From: Elusimicrobiota bacterium
GTDB lineage: Bacteria; Elusimicrobiota; Elusimicrobia; FEN-1173
Direction: 5' to 3'
Assembly: GCA_016715645.1 (NCBI GenBank)
Contig: JADJZR010000019.1
Location: 1-64,000 of the forward strand
Length of the DNA: 64,000 nt
This document shows positions 27,482 to 35,750 of the stretch, piece after piece (the stretch's first letter is position 1; every line of letters begins with the position of its first letter). Both the position numbers and the translations under genes were made by a program. The notes under the pieces were generated by a model. It had not been told where the DNA came from. It did not search any database and saw only the letters and a program-made list of their open reading frames with translations.

Positions 27482-30027
27482 GCGAGATCGACGGTTGTTT
27501 TCTGTCTTGGATTAACGACGACATTCGCGACGTCTTTTCGCGAGACCGCGGGGGTGTCGCCGTTAAACGAGGTGAACCACCCGGTGACGGTGTAGGTGCC
27601 GCTCCTTAAATTAAAAGCGTATGTCCCATCCGCCCGCGAGGAGCCGGCGTAATAAAGGTTTCCGGCCCCGCGCAGGGTTGAGTCGATGTCCGGGGGCAAG
27701 GCCGGCACGGCGCTGGTGCTGGCCATGACCAAAACGCCCGTGTTGATGGATTTTCCCAGGGAGGTGACCTTTCCTCCCAGACTGCCATAGGCGGAGGTCA
27801 CGGTGTAGGTGGCCGAAAAAACAGTGACTCCCCCCGGTACACTCGGGACAAAGACGTTGGGGGTGGCGGGGGAAACCGTTTCGCCGTAATCGGTCGCCGG
27901 TTGAACATTGTAGTATCCAACAGGGACCTGCACGAGGAAATAACCGTTGGCGTCCGAGGTCGTGTTGTCCATGACCATCCCGGTGGCGTTGTTGGTCACC
28001 TCAATGGAGACGTTGGGAAGCGGCGTGGCACCGTCCAGGGTCACGAGCCCCTGAATTTTGCCCCCTGGGTTGAGGGAGAGGACGACGTTCGAAAGAACCT
28101 GCCCGAGAGTGATCGTGACGGATTGGGACGTCTCGGTGTAGGTGGGGTGGATGCTCCCCGGGTTGGCGGTGAGGATTTTTGTTCCCGCGGTCAATGGGAT
28201 ATCAAAATATCCCGTGACGTCTGTGCCCGCCGGGCCCGGGGTCAGCGTGATCCCGTCGATCCCCCCGTTGGTGGACGCGTCCAACACCCATCCGCTCACG
28301 AACCCGTAGAGCGATGGGGTGTTCATCACGATGTTCGTGGTCACGGGCACGCCGGCCGCCACCGTGACGTTGACGTTTCCGTAATAGCTCCCTGACGAGG
28401 CGCTCACGGTCCAGGTGCCGGTGGCCACGGCGGGGAGAGTGAAACGGGCTTCCGGAGGCGACCAGGCCCCCGACGACGCGGTGACGAGGGCGGACATCCC
28501 GTCGTTGGCGAACACCCGCGCCCCGAACGACGGAACCCCCGACACCACCGGAAGCGGCGCCGAAGCCGTGGTCCGGGGCACGGGGTAGGTGATTCCAGAG
28601 TCCACCGCCCAATCCAGCGCGTTGTTCCCGCCGTCGTAGGCGGGTCCCAGAACGGATGAACCACCGGCGGGCGAGCTCTTACGAAAGTACACTTCATCCT
28701 GTTCCATTCCGTTTGCGTCCGGCAGAGGGGCTGATTCGCAAGAAGCCGGGGTCTCTCCGTTTCCTTCCCAGCCCACTTTGTCAAGGACAACGGCCGGAGC
28801 CAGTTTTTGGAGGGAAAGAACACCGAACCCACTGTTAGGGTCTGCCCCGTTATAGTCACCGATAACGTCAAACTTACTTAAACCGGAGTTGAAGTATGGA
28901 AAGTTGGTGTCGTTGGGCCCGCCGATGGCATTTTCCCAAACGGCATCGGCGTTAACAATGGTGCCCCCGATATTTAAACTGGGGTGGCTAGCGAACAGAT
29001 AGAAGCCCCCTGGAGAAATGGCGTTTCCCCCAACCCCGTAATTGAGATTGATGGGCACAGAAGCAGGGTCCAGGGGTGCGCTTCGCTGAAAAGCGAGCCC
29101 GATTTGTCCGTCCACGGTCCAGGTCCACGTCGTCGGATTGTGGATTTCCACGTATTCCAACCAATTGACGGCACCGAAATCCAAGACGTCCGCACAAATT
29201 CGGCTGATCACCAAGTGGTCATTGTGCCAGACGGATCCGGTGACCGGGGCGGAAGATTTGGGGGTGAGAAACATGTTCACCGTAACTTGGGAGGTGGTGC
29301 TGGTGATCACCTGGCCGGGCACAGTGATGGGAAAATAGCGGTTGAGGGAGGCCCGCAGGGTGTAGGTTCCCGCGGGAGCCCCGATTCTGTATCCGGTCGC
29401 GGTGGTCAACGTGGCGAGCGAGGGAATCTCCGACAACGACACCGCGACGCCCGAAAGGTTGGCATTGGTGACAGCGTGTCGCACGTTACCGACGAAATCC
29501 CCACTGGCCGCCAACCGATCGGGATTTTCCAGCAGGTTGGATATTCGAATCCGCTTTAATTTGCCTCGTTCCCGCCACACAACGTTCAACGTGATCCGCT
29601 TGATGCCCGTGTCCGGGAAGTTCCAGGTTTTGACTTCAAGCACATCGGTCGACGCGTTTTTCAGCACCCGTTCCACCTGGGTGTAGGCGGTGAACGAAAT
29701 GCCGTTGACGACGGCGGCCGTGGGGGGATAATTGGTGGTGTCGCTGTAAACGTAGGGAGAGAACACTCCCGATCCCATGCCCGTGGGGGTGACGGTGGTG
29801 CTGGAGACGCGCAAACGATAGTAAGGGGTGCTTTTCAACGACTGCATTTTCTCGTTGGCGTATTGGCTGGCCAGGGATTTAAATCGGTTCATGACGATCC
29901 CGCGGCTGATGCCGGAAAATCCTTGAATGACGGTCAACGCCACCAGGGAAGCGATGACGCTCATCACCATCAATTCAACGAGAGTCACGCCGAGGTTAAA
30001 TCCGGTGCCGAGTCGGTTGGTTTTCAT
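27475..30027 (-). CDS. Large prepilin-type protein with carboxypeptidase-regulatory and lamin-tail-like domains
   Basis: 850 residues. The N-terminal MKTNRLGTGFNLG then VTLVELMVMSVIASLVAL shows prepilin cleavage after Gly13 with Glu5 conserved. After a pilin-like stem come carboxypeptidase-regulatory-like beta-sandwiches (GDFVGNVRHAVTNANLSGVAVSL, later GKIQGLVTLDGATPLPNVSIEV and GSLGGKVTSLGKSINTGVLV). In the middle (about 275-450) is a lamin-tail-like domain (ADVLDFGAVNWLEYVEIHNPT). This is far larger than an ordinary pilin of 130-200 residues and suggests a pilus-tip or pseudopilus cargo protein. A well-spaced RBS (GGGAGGA) precedes ATG 30027. Confidence 0.8.
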   Translation of the reverse strand: MKTNRLGTGFNLGVTLVELMVMSVIASLVALTVIQGFSGISRGIVMNRFKSLASQYANEKMQSLKSTPYYRLRVSSTTVTPTGMGSGVFSPYVYSDTTNYPPTAAVVNGISFTAYTQVERVLKNASTDVLEVKTWNFPDTGIKRITLNVVWRERGKLKRIRISNLLENPDRLAASGDFVGNVRHAVTNANLSGVAVSLSEIPSLATLTTATGYRIGAPAGTYTLRASLNRYFPITVPGQVITSTTSQVTVNMFLTPKSSAPVTGSVWHNDHLVISRICADVLDFGAVNWLEYVEIHNPTTWTWTVDGQIGLAFQRSAPLDPASVPINLNYGVGGNAISPGGFYLFASHPSLNIGGTIVNADAVWENAIGGPNDTNFPYFNSGLSKFDVIGDYNGADPNSGFGVLSLQKLAPAVVLDKVGWEGNGETPASCESAPLPDANGMEQDEVYFRKSSPAGGSSVLGPAYDGGNNALDWAVDSGITYPVPRTTASAPLPVVSGVPSFGARVFANDGMSALVTASSGAWSPPEARFTLPAVATGTWTVSASSGSYYGNVNVTVAAGVPVTTNIVMNTPSLYGFVSGWVLDASTNGGIDGITLTPGPAGTDVTGYFDIPLTAGTKILTANPGSIHPTYTETSQSVTITLGQVLSNVVLSLNPGGKIQGLVTLDGATPLPNVSIEVTNNATGMVMDNTTSDANGYFLVQVPVGYYNVQPATDYGETVSPATPNVFVPSVPGGVTVFSATYTVTSAYGSLGGKVTSLGKSINTGVLVMASTSAVPALPPDIDSTLRGAGNLYYAGSSRADGTYAFNLRSGTYTVTGWFTSFNGDTPAVSRKDVANVVVNPRQKTTVDLAW

Positions 30028-30050
30028 GGGCCATTCCTCCCTCCAGGATC

Positions 30051-30079
30051 AGTATGACCCCGGAACAGGAAAATTTCAA
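30051..30079 (-). promoter_or_regulatory. Promoter of the pseudopilin operon
   Basis: On the minus strand TTGAAA (30079-30074) and CATACT (30056-30051) are 17 bases apart. Repeat B begins 10 bases beyond the -35 box, so the insertion sits directly upstream of this promoter. Confidence 0.55.
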
Positions 30080-30088
30080 TGGTTTTAT

Positions 30089-30319
30089 GTAACTACTCAG
30101 GACACTTTTCGTCTCCGACGAAAAAGAAAGCCTATCCTTCTCCTCTTGGGAGAAGGCCCTTCGGGCCCAGGGCCTATTCGGCCCGTTGCCATCGTGTGCC
30201 ACTGGCACACGCAACCCCCGTAGGGGCGGATGAGGGAGTGGCATTCTCAATCGACGGTAAGACATTCCCCTCACCCTGCCCTCTCCCAAGAGGAGAGGGA
30301 AAGACACCTGAGTAGTTGC
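30089..30319. mobile_element. Intergenic MITE-like repeat B
   Basis: Ends GTAACTACTCAGG and CCTGAGTAGTTGC. Flanking 8-mers GGTTTTAT (30081-30088) and GGTTTTTT (30320-30327) match at 7 of 8. Hairpins CCTTCTCC/GGAGAAGG with loop TCTTG and CCCTCTCC/GGAGAGGG with loop CAAGA. It carries an inner module also present in repeat E (GGCCCTTCGGGCC and GTGTGCC-ACT-GGCACAC hairpins). It fills the divergent promoter region between the pilin genes. Confidence 0.8.
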
Positions 30320-30344
30320 GGTTTTTTGAGGAAGAGGAGGGGGG

Positions 30345-30373
30345 TTGAAAAATTTCGGTTCTGGGGGTATGCT
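30345..30373 (+). promoter_or_regulatory. Promoter of the PilX-like gene
   Basis: TTGAAA (30345-30350), 17 bases, TATGCT (30368-30373). The expected start of transcription, about 7 bases later, falls on the ATG at 30380, predicting a leaderless message; no ribosome-binding site is present. Confidence 0.6.
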
Positions 30374-30379
30374 AAACCT

Positions 30380-31744
30380 ATGCGAAAGAACGCGGGCAAT
30401 ATGCTGGCTGTTTTTCTGGGGATCCTCGTCTTGGCCACGGTATTTCTTCCCCTGGTGATTCAGCTTCTCCAGACGGAATCCAACCAGTCGGTGAATTATC
30501 AAAAATCCACCTTGGCGTTCCAGCTGGCGGAAGCCGCTGTGGCTAAGGGCGTCGCGAAACTGACCGAAACCCGAAAAAACTGGACGGACGCGGCGGCCGG
30601 AATCCCCATCACGCGGTTCAACAATGACACGGCGTTCACTGACGTGGCCGGCGGCACCTATAAGGTGCAATTTTTACGGGGCGCCGTGGCAGGGACGGTT
30701 CTCATCATTGGAAAGGGCAGGGACACGTCCACGAAAGAGGTGCGCGTGATCGAGGCGGAGTATTCCAGCGTGGATCCCGACACGACCGCCCTTATTTTAA
30801 ACGCGGGGATGTCTGTTGGAAATCCAAGACTCGAAGTCCATTGGGGGTCGATCAAGAGTTATGGGAATTGCAGTTATGGGGTGTTACACCCGTACCCGAG
30901 AATTTTCAGTTCGGGCCAGACGTTCCGTGACACCAATTCGGCCCCGCCGAACACAAACAATGTGGACCATTGGTCGTTTCAAAGCGACCTAGGGCTTCCC
31001 CCTGTGCCGGATTTTGCCTATTACAAGCAGAAAGCCATGAATTCCGTTGTTCCTGACGTCTCGCCCAACGGGAAGATCCTTCGCTTTGACGGGACACCGC
31101 CCATCCGAAATCCGGCGAATTCCGGCTATTTTCAGTCTTCTCTCAATGTGGGAAATTCCGTCACTTTCGATAAAAATGCGATCTTACCGGACGGGATGGG
31201 AAACCAGTATGAGTTTCGCAGTTCAACGTCTGTTTTGTATTTTGACATCAAAGCGGCCGATTTTTCCAGCGTGAGCATTAAGCGAGCTTTTCTCGAGGTG
31301 GAAGCGGTGATTGTTGACGCCGATTCCCCCGGAGGCGGCTCCCTAGTGAATTCTGTGGTACCTTTTAATGTTTTTGCCGCCACGATTCCCGTGGCGGCCC
31401 CCCTTGATTATAAAGGGACCAAACAGATCACTTATTGTGACGGATCAACGAAATCTGGTCAGGATATTTGGAACTGGAAGTTTTCAGCGACCTATGCCCA
31501 GCCCAACCATTGTTGTACGAATATCAATAATGTTCAAATTCATGGCTATTACTACAGTCATCGTGTTGGCTGGGGCCTCGGGACAGTCGTCGGGGTGGTC
31601 CACGTGGGGCAGGCGAACCCTACTTTTTCAACGGTATTAACCGAAAGTCAGATCTATTATGATCCCAACGTGTTCGCCAATGTGGTGTGGAGCCGAATCC
31701 CCATTTACCGGATCTCTTGGAAAGAATCGACCCGCTCTTGGTAA
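30380..31744 (+). CDS. PilX-like pilus-assembly/minor pilin protein
   Basis: 454 residues from ATG 30380. The 50 codons open upstream of this ATG are encoded by repeat B and are not expected to be translated. MRKNAGNMLAVFLGILVLATVFLPLVIQLL is an N-terminal membrane helix followed by a helical stem (STLAFQLAEAAVAKGVAKLTE) as in PilX N-terminal proteins, where the LAEAA motif is common. The remainder is a large beta-rich extracellular part without a recognised domain. It faces the two pseudopilin genes across a shared promoter region, which supports a joint role in a pilus or type II-like system. The assembly ATPase and platform genes are not in this window. Confidence 0.6.
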   Translation: MRKNAGNMLAVFLGILVLATVFLPLVIQLLQTESNQSVNYQKSTLAFQLAEAAVAKGVAKLTETRKNWTDAAAGIPITRFNNDTAFTDVAGGTYKVQFLRGAVAGTVLIIGKGRDTSTKEVRVIEAEYSSVDPDTTALILNAGMSVGNPRLEVHWGSIKSYGNCSYGVLHPYPRIFSSGQTFRDTNSAPPNTNNVDHWSFQSDLGLPPVPDFAYYKQKAMNSVVPDVSPNGKILRFDGTPPIRNPANSGYFQSSLNVGNSVTFDKNAILPDGMGNQYEFRSSTSVLYFDIKAADFSSVSIKRAFLEVEAVIVDADSPGGGSLVNSVVPFNVFAATIPVAAPLDYKGTKQITYCDGSTKSGQDIWNWKFSATYAQPNHCCTNINNVQIHGYYYSHRVGWGLGTVVGVVHVGQANPTFSTVLTESQIYYDPNVFANVVWSRIPIYRISWKESTRSW

Positions 31745-31814
31745 CAGGTTCTGATCGGGTCGGTGGAATACCCCATTAATTGGTACAATCCCCCTTGCTC
31801 ATAAAGCGAATTCC

Positions 31815-33101
31815 ATGACACGTTCCAGCGCTCCCCGGGGCACCCGGGATATTGTGGACCTTGATGTGCGCGCCTTCCGTCGGTTGGAGGAACGCGCGGG
31901 GGAGCGTTTTGCCGCTTATGGGTACGAGGAAATTCGGACGCCTTCCTTTGAAAACGCGGATCTCTTTTCCCGGGCCGTGGGCGATACCACCGATATCGTC
32001 GAAAAGGAGATGTATCTTTTTGAAGACCGGGGCGGGCGTCCCTTGGCCCTTCGGCCCGAAGGCACGGCGGGCGTGGTGCGGGCGTATTTGGAGCACGGAT
32101 GGGACCAAACGTGTCCGACGAAAAAACTGTGGTACGGCGGTCCCATGTTCCGGGCCGAGCGGCCCCAGGCGGGACGCTATCGCGAATTTTGGCAGATCGG
32201 CGGGGAATGTTTTGGAAACCCGTCCCCCCAAGCCGACGCGGAAACGTTGTTGTTGGTTCGGGACATTTTGGCAACGGCGGGGTTGACGAACGGCGTGCGG
32301 TTTTTGGTTAATTCCATCGGTTGTTCTGTCTGTCGCCCTGTTTACCGAGACGTTTTGAAAAACTACTTGGAGGCGCGGAAGTCCGACCTTTGTGAAAACT
32401 GCGTTCGGCGAATAGACCGCAACCCCCTTCGCGCATTGGATTGCAAGGGGGACGGTCCCCGACTGGACGACGCGCCGCTGATGGCGGACCATTTGTGCGA
32501 GGCCTGCCGTCTTCATCGGGACGAGGCGTATTCCCTTCTCCAATCCGTTTCGTTTCCGTTCGAGGAAGCGCCCCGGTTGGTCCGAGGGTTGGACTATTAC
32601 ACCCGGACCGTGTTTGAAGTGACCGCGCCGAGCCAAGGGTCCCAGGACTCGATCGGCGCCGGGGGCCGTTATGACGGACTGGTCAAACTGTTGGGCGGTC
32701 CAGAGACCCCCGCCGTCGGGTTTGCTCTGGGGATAGACCGGGTGGCCCGGGCTCTTCAGGCCCAGGGATTTACGCCCCCCGCTGTCCCGAAAATATTTGT
32801 CGCCCAAGCCGGCATCGGCACAACCCCCGTGGCATTCACCCTCGCTCAAAAGTTGAGGACTTTTGTGGAAGGGGGGCGAATGCCCCCCGTGGAGATGGGG
32901 GCATCGACCAAAAGTCTGAAGGCCCAATTTCGCGCGGCGGATAGCTGGGGCGCGGATTGGCTGGTGTTGGTGGGCGAAGAAGAGCTTAAAAAAGGCAACG
33001 TCGTTCTTAAAGATTTGCGTCGCCATGCTCAGGAAGAAATTCCGTTGGCCCAGGTGGCGGATCGGTTGTTCAATCGCGTGTCCGTGGAGCCCAAGCTATG
33101 A
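31815..33101 (+). CDS. hisS: Histidyl-tRNA synthetase
   Basis: Charges tRNA-His with histidine. Class II motifs are visible: motif 1 around EIRTPSFENADLF, motif 2 in GPMFRAERPQAGRYREFWQIGGE, the histidine-specific signature LVRGLDYYTRTVFE, and motif 3 near GFALGIDRVARAL. The C-terminal anticodon-binding domain begins near KIFVAQAG. 428 residues, the normal size. A weak -10-like TACAAT lies at 31784-31789. Its stop overlaps the aspS start by 4 nt (ATGA), a frequent hisS-aspS arrangement. Confidence 0.96.
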   Translation: MTRSSAPRGTRDIVDLDVRAFRRLEERAGERFAAYGYEEIRTPSFENADLFSRAVGDTTDIVEKEMYLFEDRGGRPLALRPEGTAGVVRAYLEHGWDQTCPTKKLWYGGPMFRAERPQAGRYREFWQIGGECFGNPSPQADAETLLLVRDILATAGLTNGVRFLVNSIGCSVCRPVYRDVLKNYLEARKSDLCENCVRRIDRNPLRALDCKGDGPRLDDAPLMADHLCEACRLHRDEAYSLLQSVSFPFEEAPRLVRGLDYYTRTVFEVTAPSQGSQDSIGAGGRYDGLVKLLGGPETPAVGFALGIDRVARALQAQGFTPPAVPKIFVAQAGIGTTPVAFTLAQKLRTFVEGGRMPPVEMGASTKSLKAQFRAADSWGADWLVLVGEEELKKGNVVLKDLRRHAQEEIPLAQVADRLFNRVSVEPKL

Positions 33102-34882
33102 AACGTACCGTTTATTGCGGCCAGGTTCGGCCGGAACATGTTGAAAAAAGAATCGTTTTGTCCGGATGGGTTCATAACCGCCGGGACCACGGGGGCGTGA
33201 TTTTTGTCGATTTGCGCGACCGGGAAGGGCTGGTTCAGTTGGTGTTTCATCCGGACCGTCAAGAGGTGTTCGCCCAGGGGGAGGCCCTGCGGGGGGAATA
33301 TGTGGTGGAAATCTCGGGCGACGTGAAACCGCGTCCCGCCGGGACCGAAAACCCAACCCTTCCGACGGGCGCGGTGGAAGTGTGGGTGGACTCGTTGGAA
33401 GTCTTGAACCACAGCAAAACCCCGCCGTTTGAGATTTCTGAACATTCCAACGCCAGCGAAGACATTCGTCTTCAATACCGCTATCTGGACCTGCGCCGAC
33501 CGCCTCTGCAAAAGAATTTGATTCTTCGTCACCGGGTGACCCAAACCGTTCGGAGTTTTTTGGCGGACAACGGCTTTTTGGAATTGGAAACCCCGTTTCT
33601 CACCAAGTCCACGCCGGAAGGGGCGCGGGACTTTTTGGTGCCCTCGCGATTGTCACCAGGAAGTTTTTACGCGTTGCCCCAATCCCCGCAACTGTTTAAA
33701 CAATTGTTCATGGTGGCGGGATTTGACCGGTACTACCAAATCGCGCGCTGTTTCCGGGACGAGGACTTGCGATCGGACCGCCAGCCCGAGTTTACCCAAA
33801 TCGACTTGGAAATGTCGTTTATCGATGAGGAAGATATTTTGGGTTTGGTGGAGGGCCTGCTGAAAAAAGTGTTCAAGGCCGCTCTGGGAAAAGACATCGA
33901 AACACCGTTCCCGCGCCTCTCCTACGACGAAGCCATGGCCCGTTACGGATCGGACAAGCCGGATCTTCGCTTCGGCATGGAGATTCAGGACGTGTCCGCG
34001 GTGTTCGCCAAAACGGGGTTTCAGGTGTTCGCGAAAACCTTGGCCGCGGGGGGCGTGGTGCGGGCCCTGTGTTATCCCGGCGGGGCCGCGCTTTCCCGCA
34101 CAGAGATCGACAAGCTCACGGAGTGGGTAAAAACATACGGCGCAAAGGGTTTGGCCTGGCTGAAAATGACCGAACAGGGGGCGGAATCGTCCATCGCCAA
34201 ATTCATGAGCCCAACCGAGCTGGCCGAACTGCCCAAAACCGTCGGCGCGAAACCAGGGGACATCGTGTTTTTTGGGGCGGGTCCTGCCCTGGACGTGGCC
34301 TCCTACCTGGGACCGTTGCGGTTGGAACTGGCGAAACGGGCCGGCTGGACGAAAACCGAGGGCGTTTTCAAGTTCGTGTGGGTCGTGGACTTCCCTCTAT
34401 TTGAGTACAGCGCGGAAGATAAAAAATGGAACGCGGTGCACCACCCGTTCACCCGTCCGACCCCCGCCGACGAAAAAGCCTTGAAAGAGGGACTGGGTGG
34501 TCGACCGCTTAACACTCTGCGATCCCGGGCTTACGACATCGTGTTAAACGGGTCGGAAATCGGCGGAGGAAGTTTGCGGATTCACCAAACGGCTCTTCAG
34601 TCGAAGATCTTTGAGATTTTGGGGATATCAAACGAATCCGCCCGGGCCAAGTTCGGCTTCTTGTTGGACGCGTTGGATTTCGGCGCGCCGCCTCACGGGG
34701 GCCTGGCCTTGGGCCTGGACCGACTGGTGGCGCTTTTGGCCGGCGAAGACTCCATCCGCGACGTGATCGCGTTCCCCAAAACCCAAAAAGGCGCCGACCC
34801 CATGAGCGGCGCGCCCTCTTCGGTGGACGAAGCCCAACTGTTCAAGGAGCTGTCGCTCAAAATATCACTGCCGTTGAAGTAG
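33098..34882 (+). CDS. aspS: Aspartyl-tRNA synthetase, bacterial type
   Basis: Charges tRNA-Asp. The N-terminal OB-fold anticodon-binding domain (residues about 1-110) is followed by the class II core: motif 1 near HRVTQTVRSFLADNGFLELETP, then FRDEDLRSDRQPEFTQID (motif 2) and GLALGLDRLVALL (motif 3). The bacterial GAD insertion spans about residues 290-420. 594 residues. Whether it also charges tRNA-Asn cannot be decided here. An 8-bp hairpin (34877-34895, loop ATT) overlaps the stop codon, and repeat C follows. Confidence 0.96.
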   Translation: MKRTVYCGQVRPEHVEKRIVLSGWVHNRRDHGGVIFVDLRDREGLVQLVFHPDRQEVFAQGEALRGEYVVEISGDVKPRPAGTENPTLPTGAVEVWVDSLEVLNHSKTPPFEISEHSNASEDIRLQYRYLDLRRPPLQKNLILRHRVTQTVRSFLADNGFLELETPFLTKSTPEGARDFLVPSRLSPGSFYALPQSPQLFKQLFMVAGFDRYYQIARCFRDEDLRSDRQPEFTQIDLEMSFIDEEDILGLVEGLLKKVFKAALGKDIETPFPRLSYDEAMARYGSDKPDLRFGMEIQDVSAVFAKTGFQVFAKTLAAGGVVRALCYPGGAALSRTEIDKLTEWVKTYGAKGLAWLKMTEQGAESSIAKFMSPTELAELPKTVGAKPGDIVFFGAGPALDVASYLGPLRLELAKRAGWTKTEGVFKFVWVVDFPLFEYSAEDKKWNAVHHPFTRPTPADEKALKEGLGGRPLNTLRSRAYDIVLNGSEIGGGSLRIHQTALQSKIFEILGISNESARAKFGFLLDALDFGAPPHGGLALGLDRLVALLAGEDSIRDVIAFPKTQKGADPMSGAPSSVDEAQLFKELSLKISLPLK

Positions 34883-34895
34883 GAATTTCCTACTT
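34877..34895 (+). terminator. Short hairpin at the aspS stop
   Basis: Stem AAGTAGGA with its exact complement TCCTACTT and a 3-base loop, overlapping the TAG stop. No T run follows, so terminator function is doubtful. Confidence 0.3.
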
Positions 34896-34922
34896 GCGGA
34901 AAATAAGATTACGTGGTAGACT

Positions 34923-35040
34923 GTAACCAATCAGGTCCCTCATCCGCTCCTTCGGAGCACCTTCCCCCAAGAGGGGAAGGAAAACAAAGATTTCCCCTCT
35001 CCTCTTGGGAGAGGGCAGGGTGAGGGGCCTGGGCTGTTAC
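34923..35040. mobile_element. Intergenic MITE-like repeat C
   Basis: Ends GTAACCAATCAGG and CCTGGGCTGTTAC. The flanks GGTAGACT (34915-34922) and GGTAAACT (35041-35048) match at 7 of 8, fitting an 8-bp target duplication. Hairpins: GCTCC-TTC-GGAGC, CCTTCCCC/GGGGAAGG with loop CAAGA, CCCTCTCC/GGAGAGGG with loop TCTTG. It lies between aspS and vapB. Confidence 0.82.
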
Positions 35041-35068
35041 GGTAAACTGATCCAGGAGGTGCACACCC

Positions 35069-35314
35069 ATGAGCATTGTCCTGATGAGCGAAAAAGGCCA
35101 GGTCACGATTCCCCAAGACATACGAAAACGGCTCCATATTTCAAAGGGGGATCCTTTGGTGGTGGAGATGGACCCCCAAGGAGGGATCCATTTGCGTGTG
35201 GCCGCGGTGTTTCCGGTAGAGACCTACTCCGAAGAACGTCTGCGCGAGTTTCAGGGGGAAGACCGTCTGACCCCCGCCGAGCGTCGCCGACTCCAAAAGG
35301 CTTTGAATGCCTGA
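35069..35314 (+). CDS. vapB: VapB-type antitoxin, AbrB/SpoVT fold
   Basis: 81 residues. MSEKGQVTIPQDIRKRLHISKGDPLVVEMD is the swapped-hairpin AbrB DNA-binding domain found in VapB/MazE antitoxins; the C-terminal helix (SEERLREF...RRRLQKALNA) would block the toxin. A strong AGGAGGT (35054-35060) precedes ATG 35069 by 8 bases. It overlaps vapC by 8 nt. It should bind its own promoter region, which here abuts repeat C. Confidence 0.85.
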   Translation: MSIVLMSEKGQVTIPQDIRKRLHISKGDPLVVEMDPQGGIHLRVAAVFPVETYSEERLREFQGEDRLTPAERRRLQKALNA

Positions 35315-35750
35315 ACGGCGCGGGCCCGTTATCTTCTTGGACGCCAACGTGGTTTTTTCCGCCGCTTACACGCCGGAGGGGCGAAGCGCGGCCCTCTTTG
35401 CTCTGGCCCGACGGCGTTTATGCCGATTGGTTTCTTCCCGTTACGCGATGGAAGAGGCCCGGCGGAATTTGGTTCGTAAAAAACCCTTGGCCTTGGATCG
35501 GTTTGACATGTTAACTCACTGGCTCCATCTTTGCGCGGAGGCCGACGCTCTTCGTCTTGAAAAGGCCCGCTCCGTGGGGGTCACCGACCCCATGGACGTC
35601 CCAGTTTTGGCGGCGGCCATCGGCCGAGCCGACATCTTGGCGACTGGCGATCGTAAACATTTTGGACCCTGGATGACCAAGGAAATCCAAGGTCTGACCA
35701 TTTTGGGGTTGGCTGACGTTCTGCGCCGCATTGTTGGAGGGAGGACATAA
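35307..35750 (+). CDS. vapC: VapC-type PIN-domain ribonuclease toxin
   Basis: 147 residues of PIN fold. Acidic metal-binding residues are visible in VIFLDANVVFSAAY (Asp12), the central MEEARRNL (Glu), TDPMDVPVLAAAI and ADILATGDRKHF (Asp). VapC toxins cleave tRNA or rRNA at one site when free of VapB. The TAA stop shares its last A with the phoH ATG (35750), so the pair is embedded at the head of the phoH operon rather than standing apart. Confidence 0.85.
   Translation: MPERRGPVIFLDANVVFSAAYTPEGRSAALFALARRRLCRLVSSRYAMEEARRNLVRKKPLALDRFDMLTHWLHLCAEADALRLEKARSVGVTDPMDVPVLAAAIGRADILATGDRKHFGPWMTKEIQGLTILGLADVLRRIVGGRT

Noticed and set aside
30230..30379. N-terminal extension of the PilX-like protein
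   Set aside because: Those 50 codons are repeat B sequence; a promoter lies between them and ATG 30380.
31776..33026. 416-codon minus-strand frame opposite hisS
   Set aside because: Shadow of a well-supported hisS; GC-rich third positions keep the antisense frame open.
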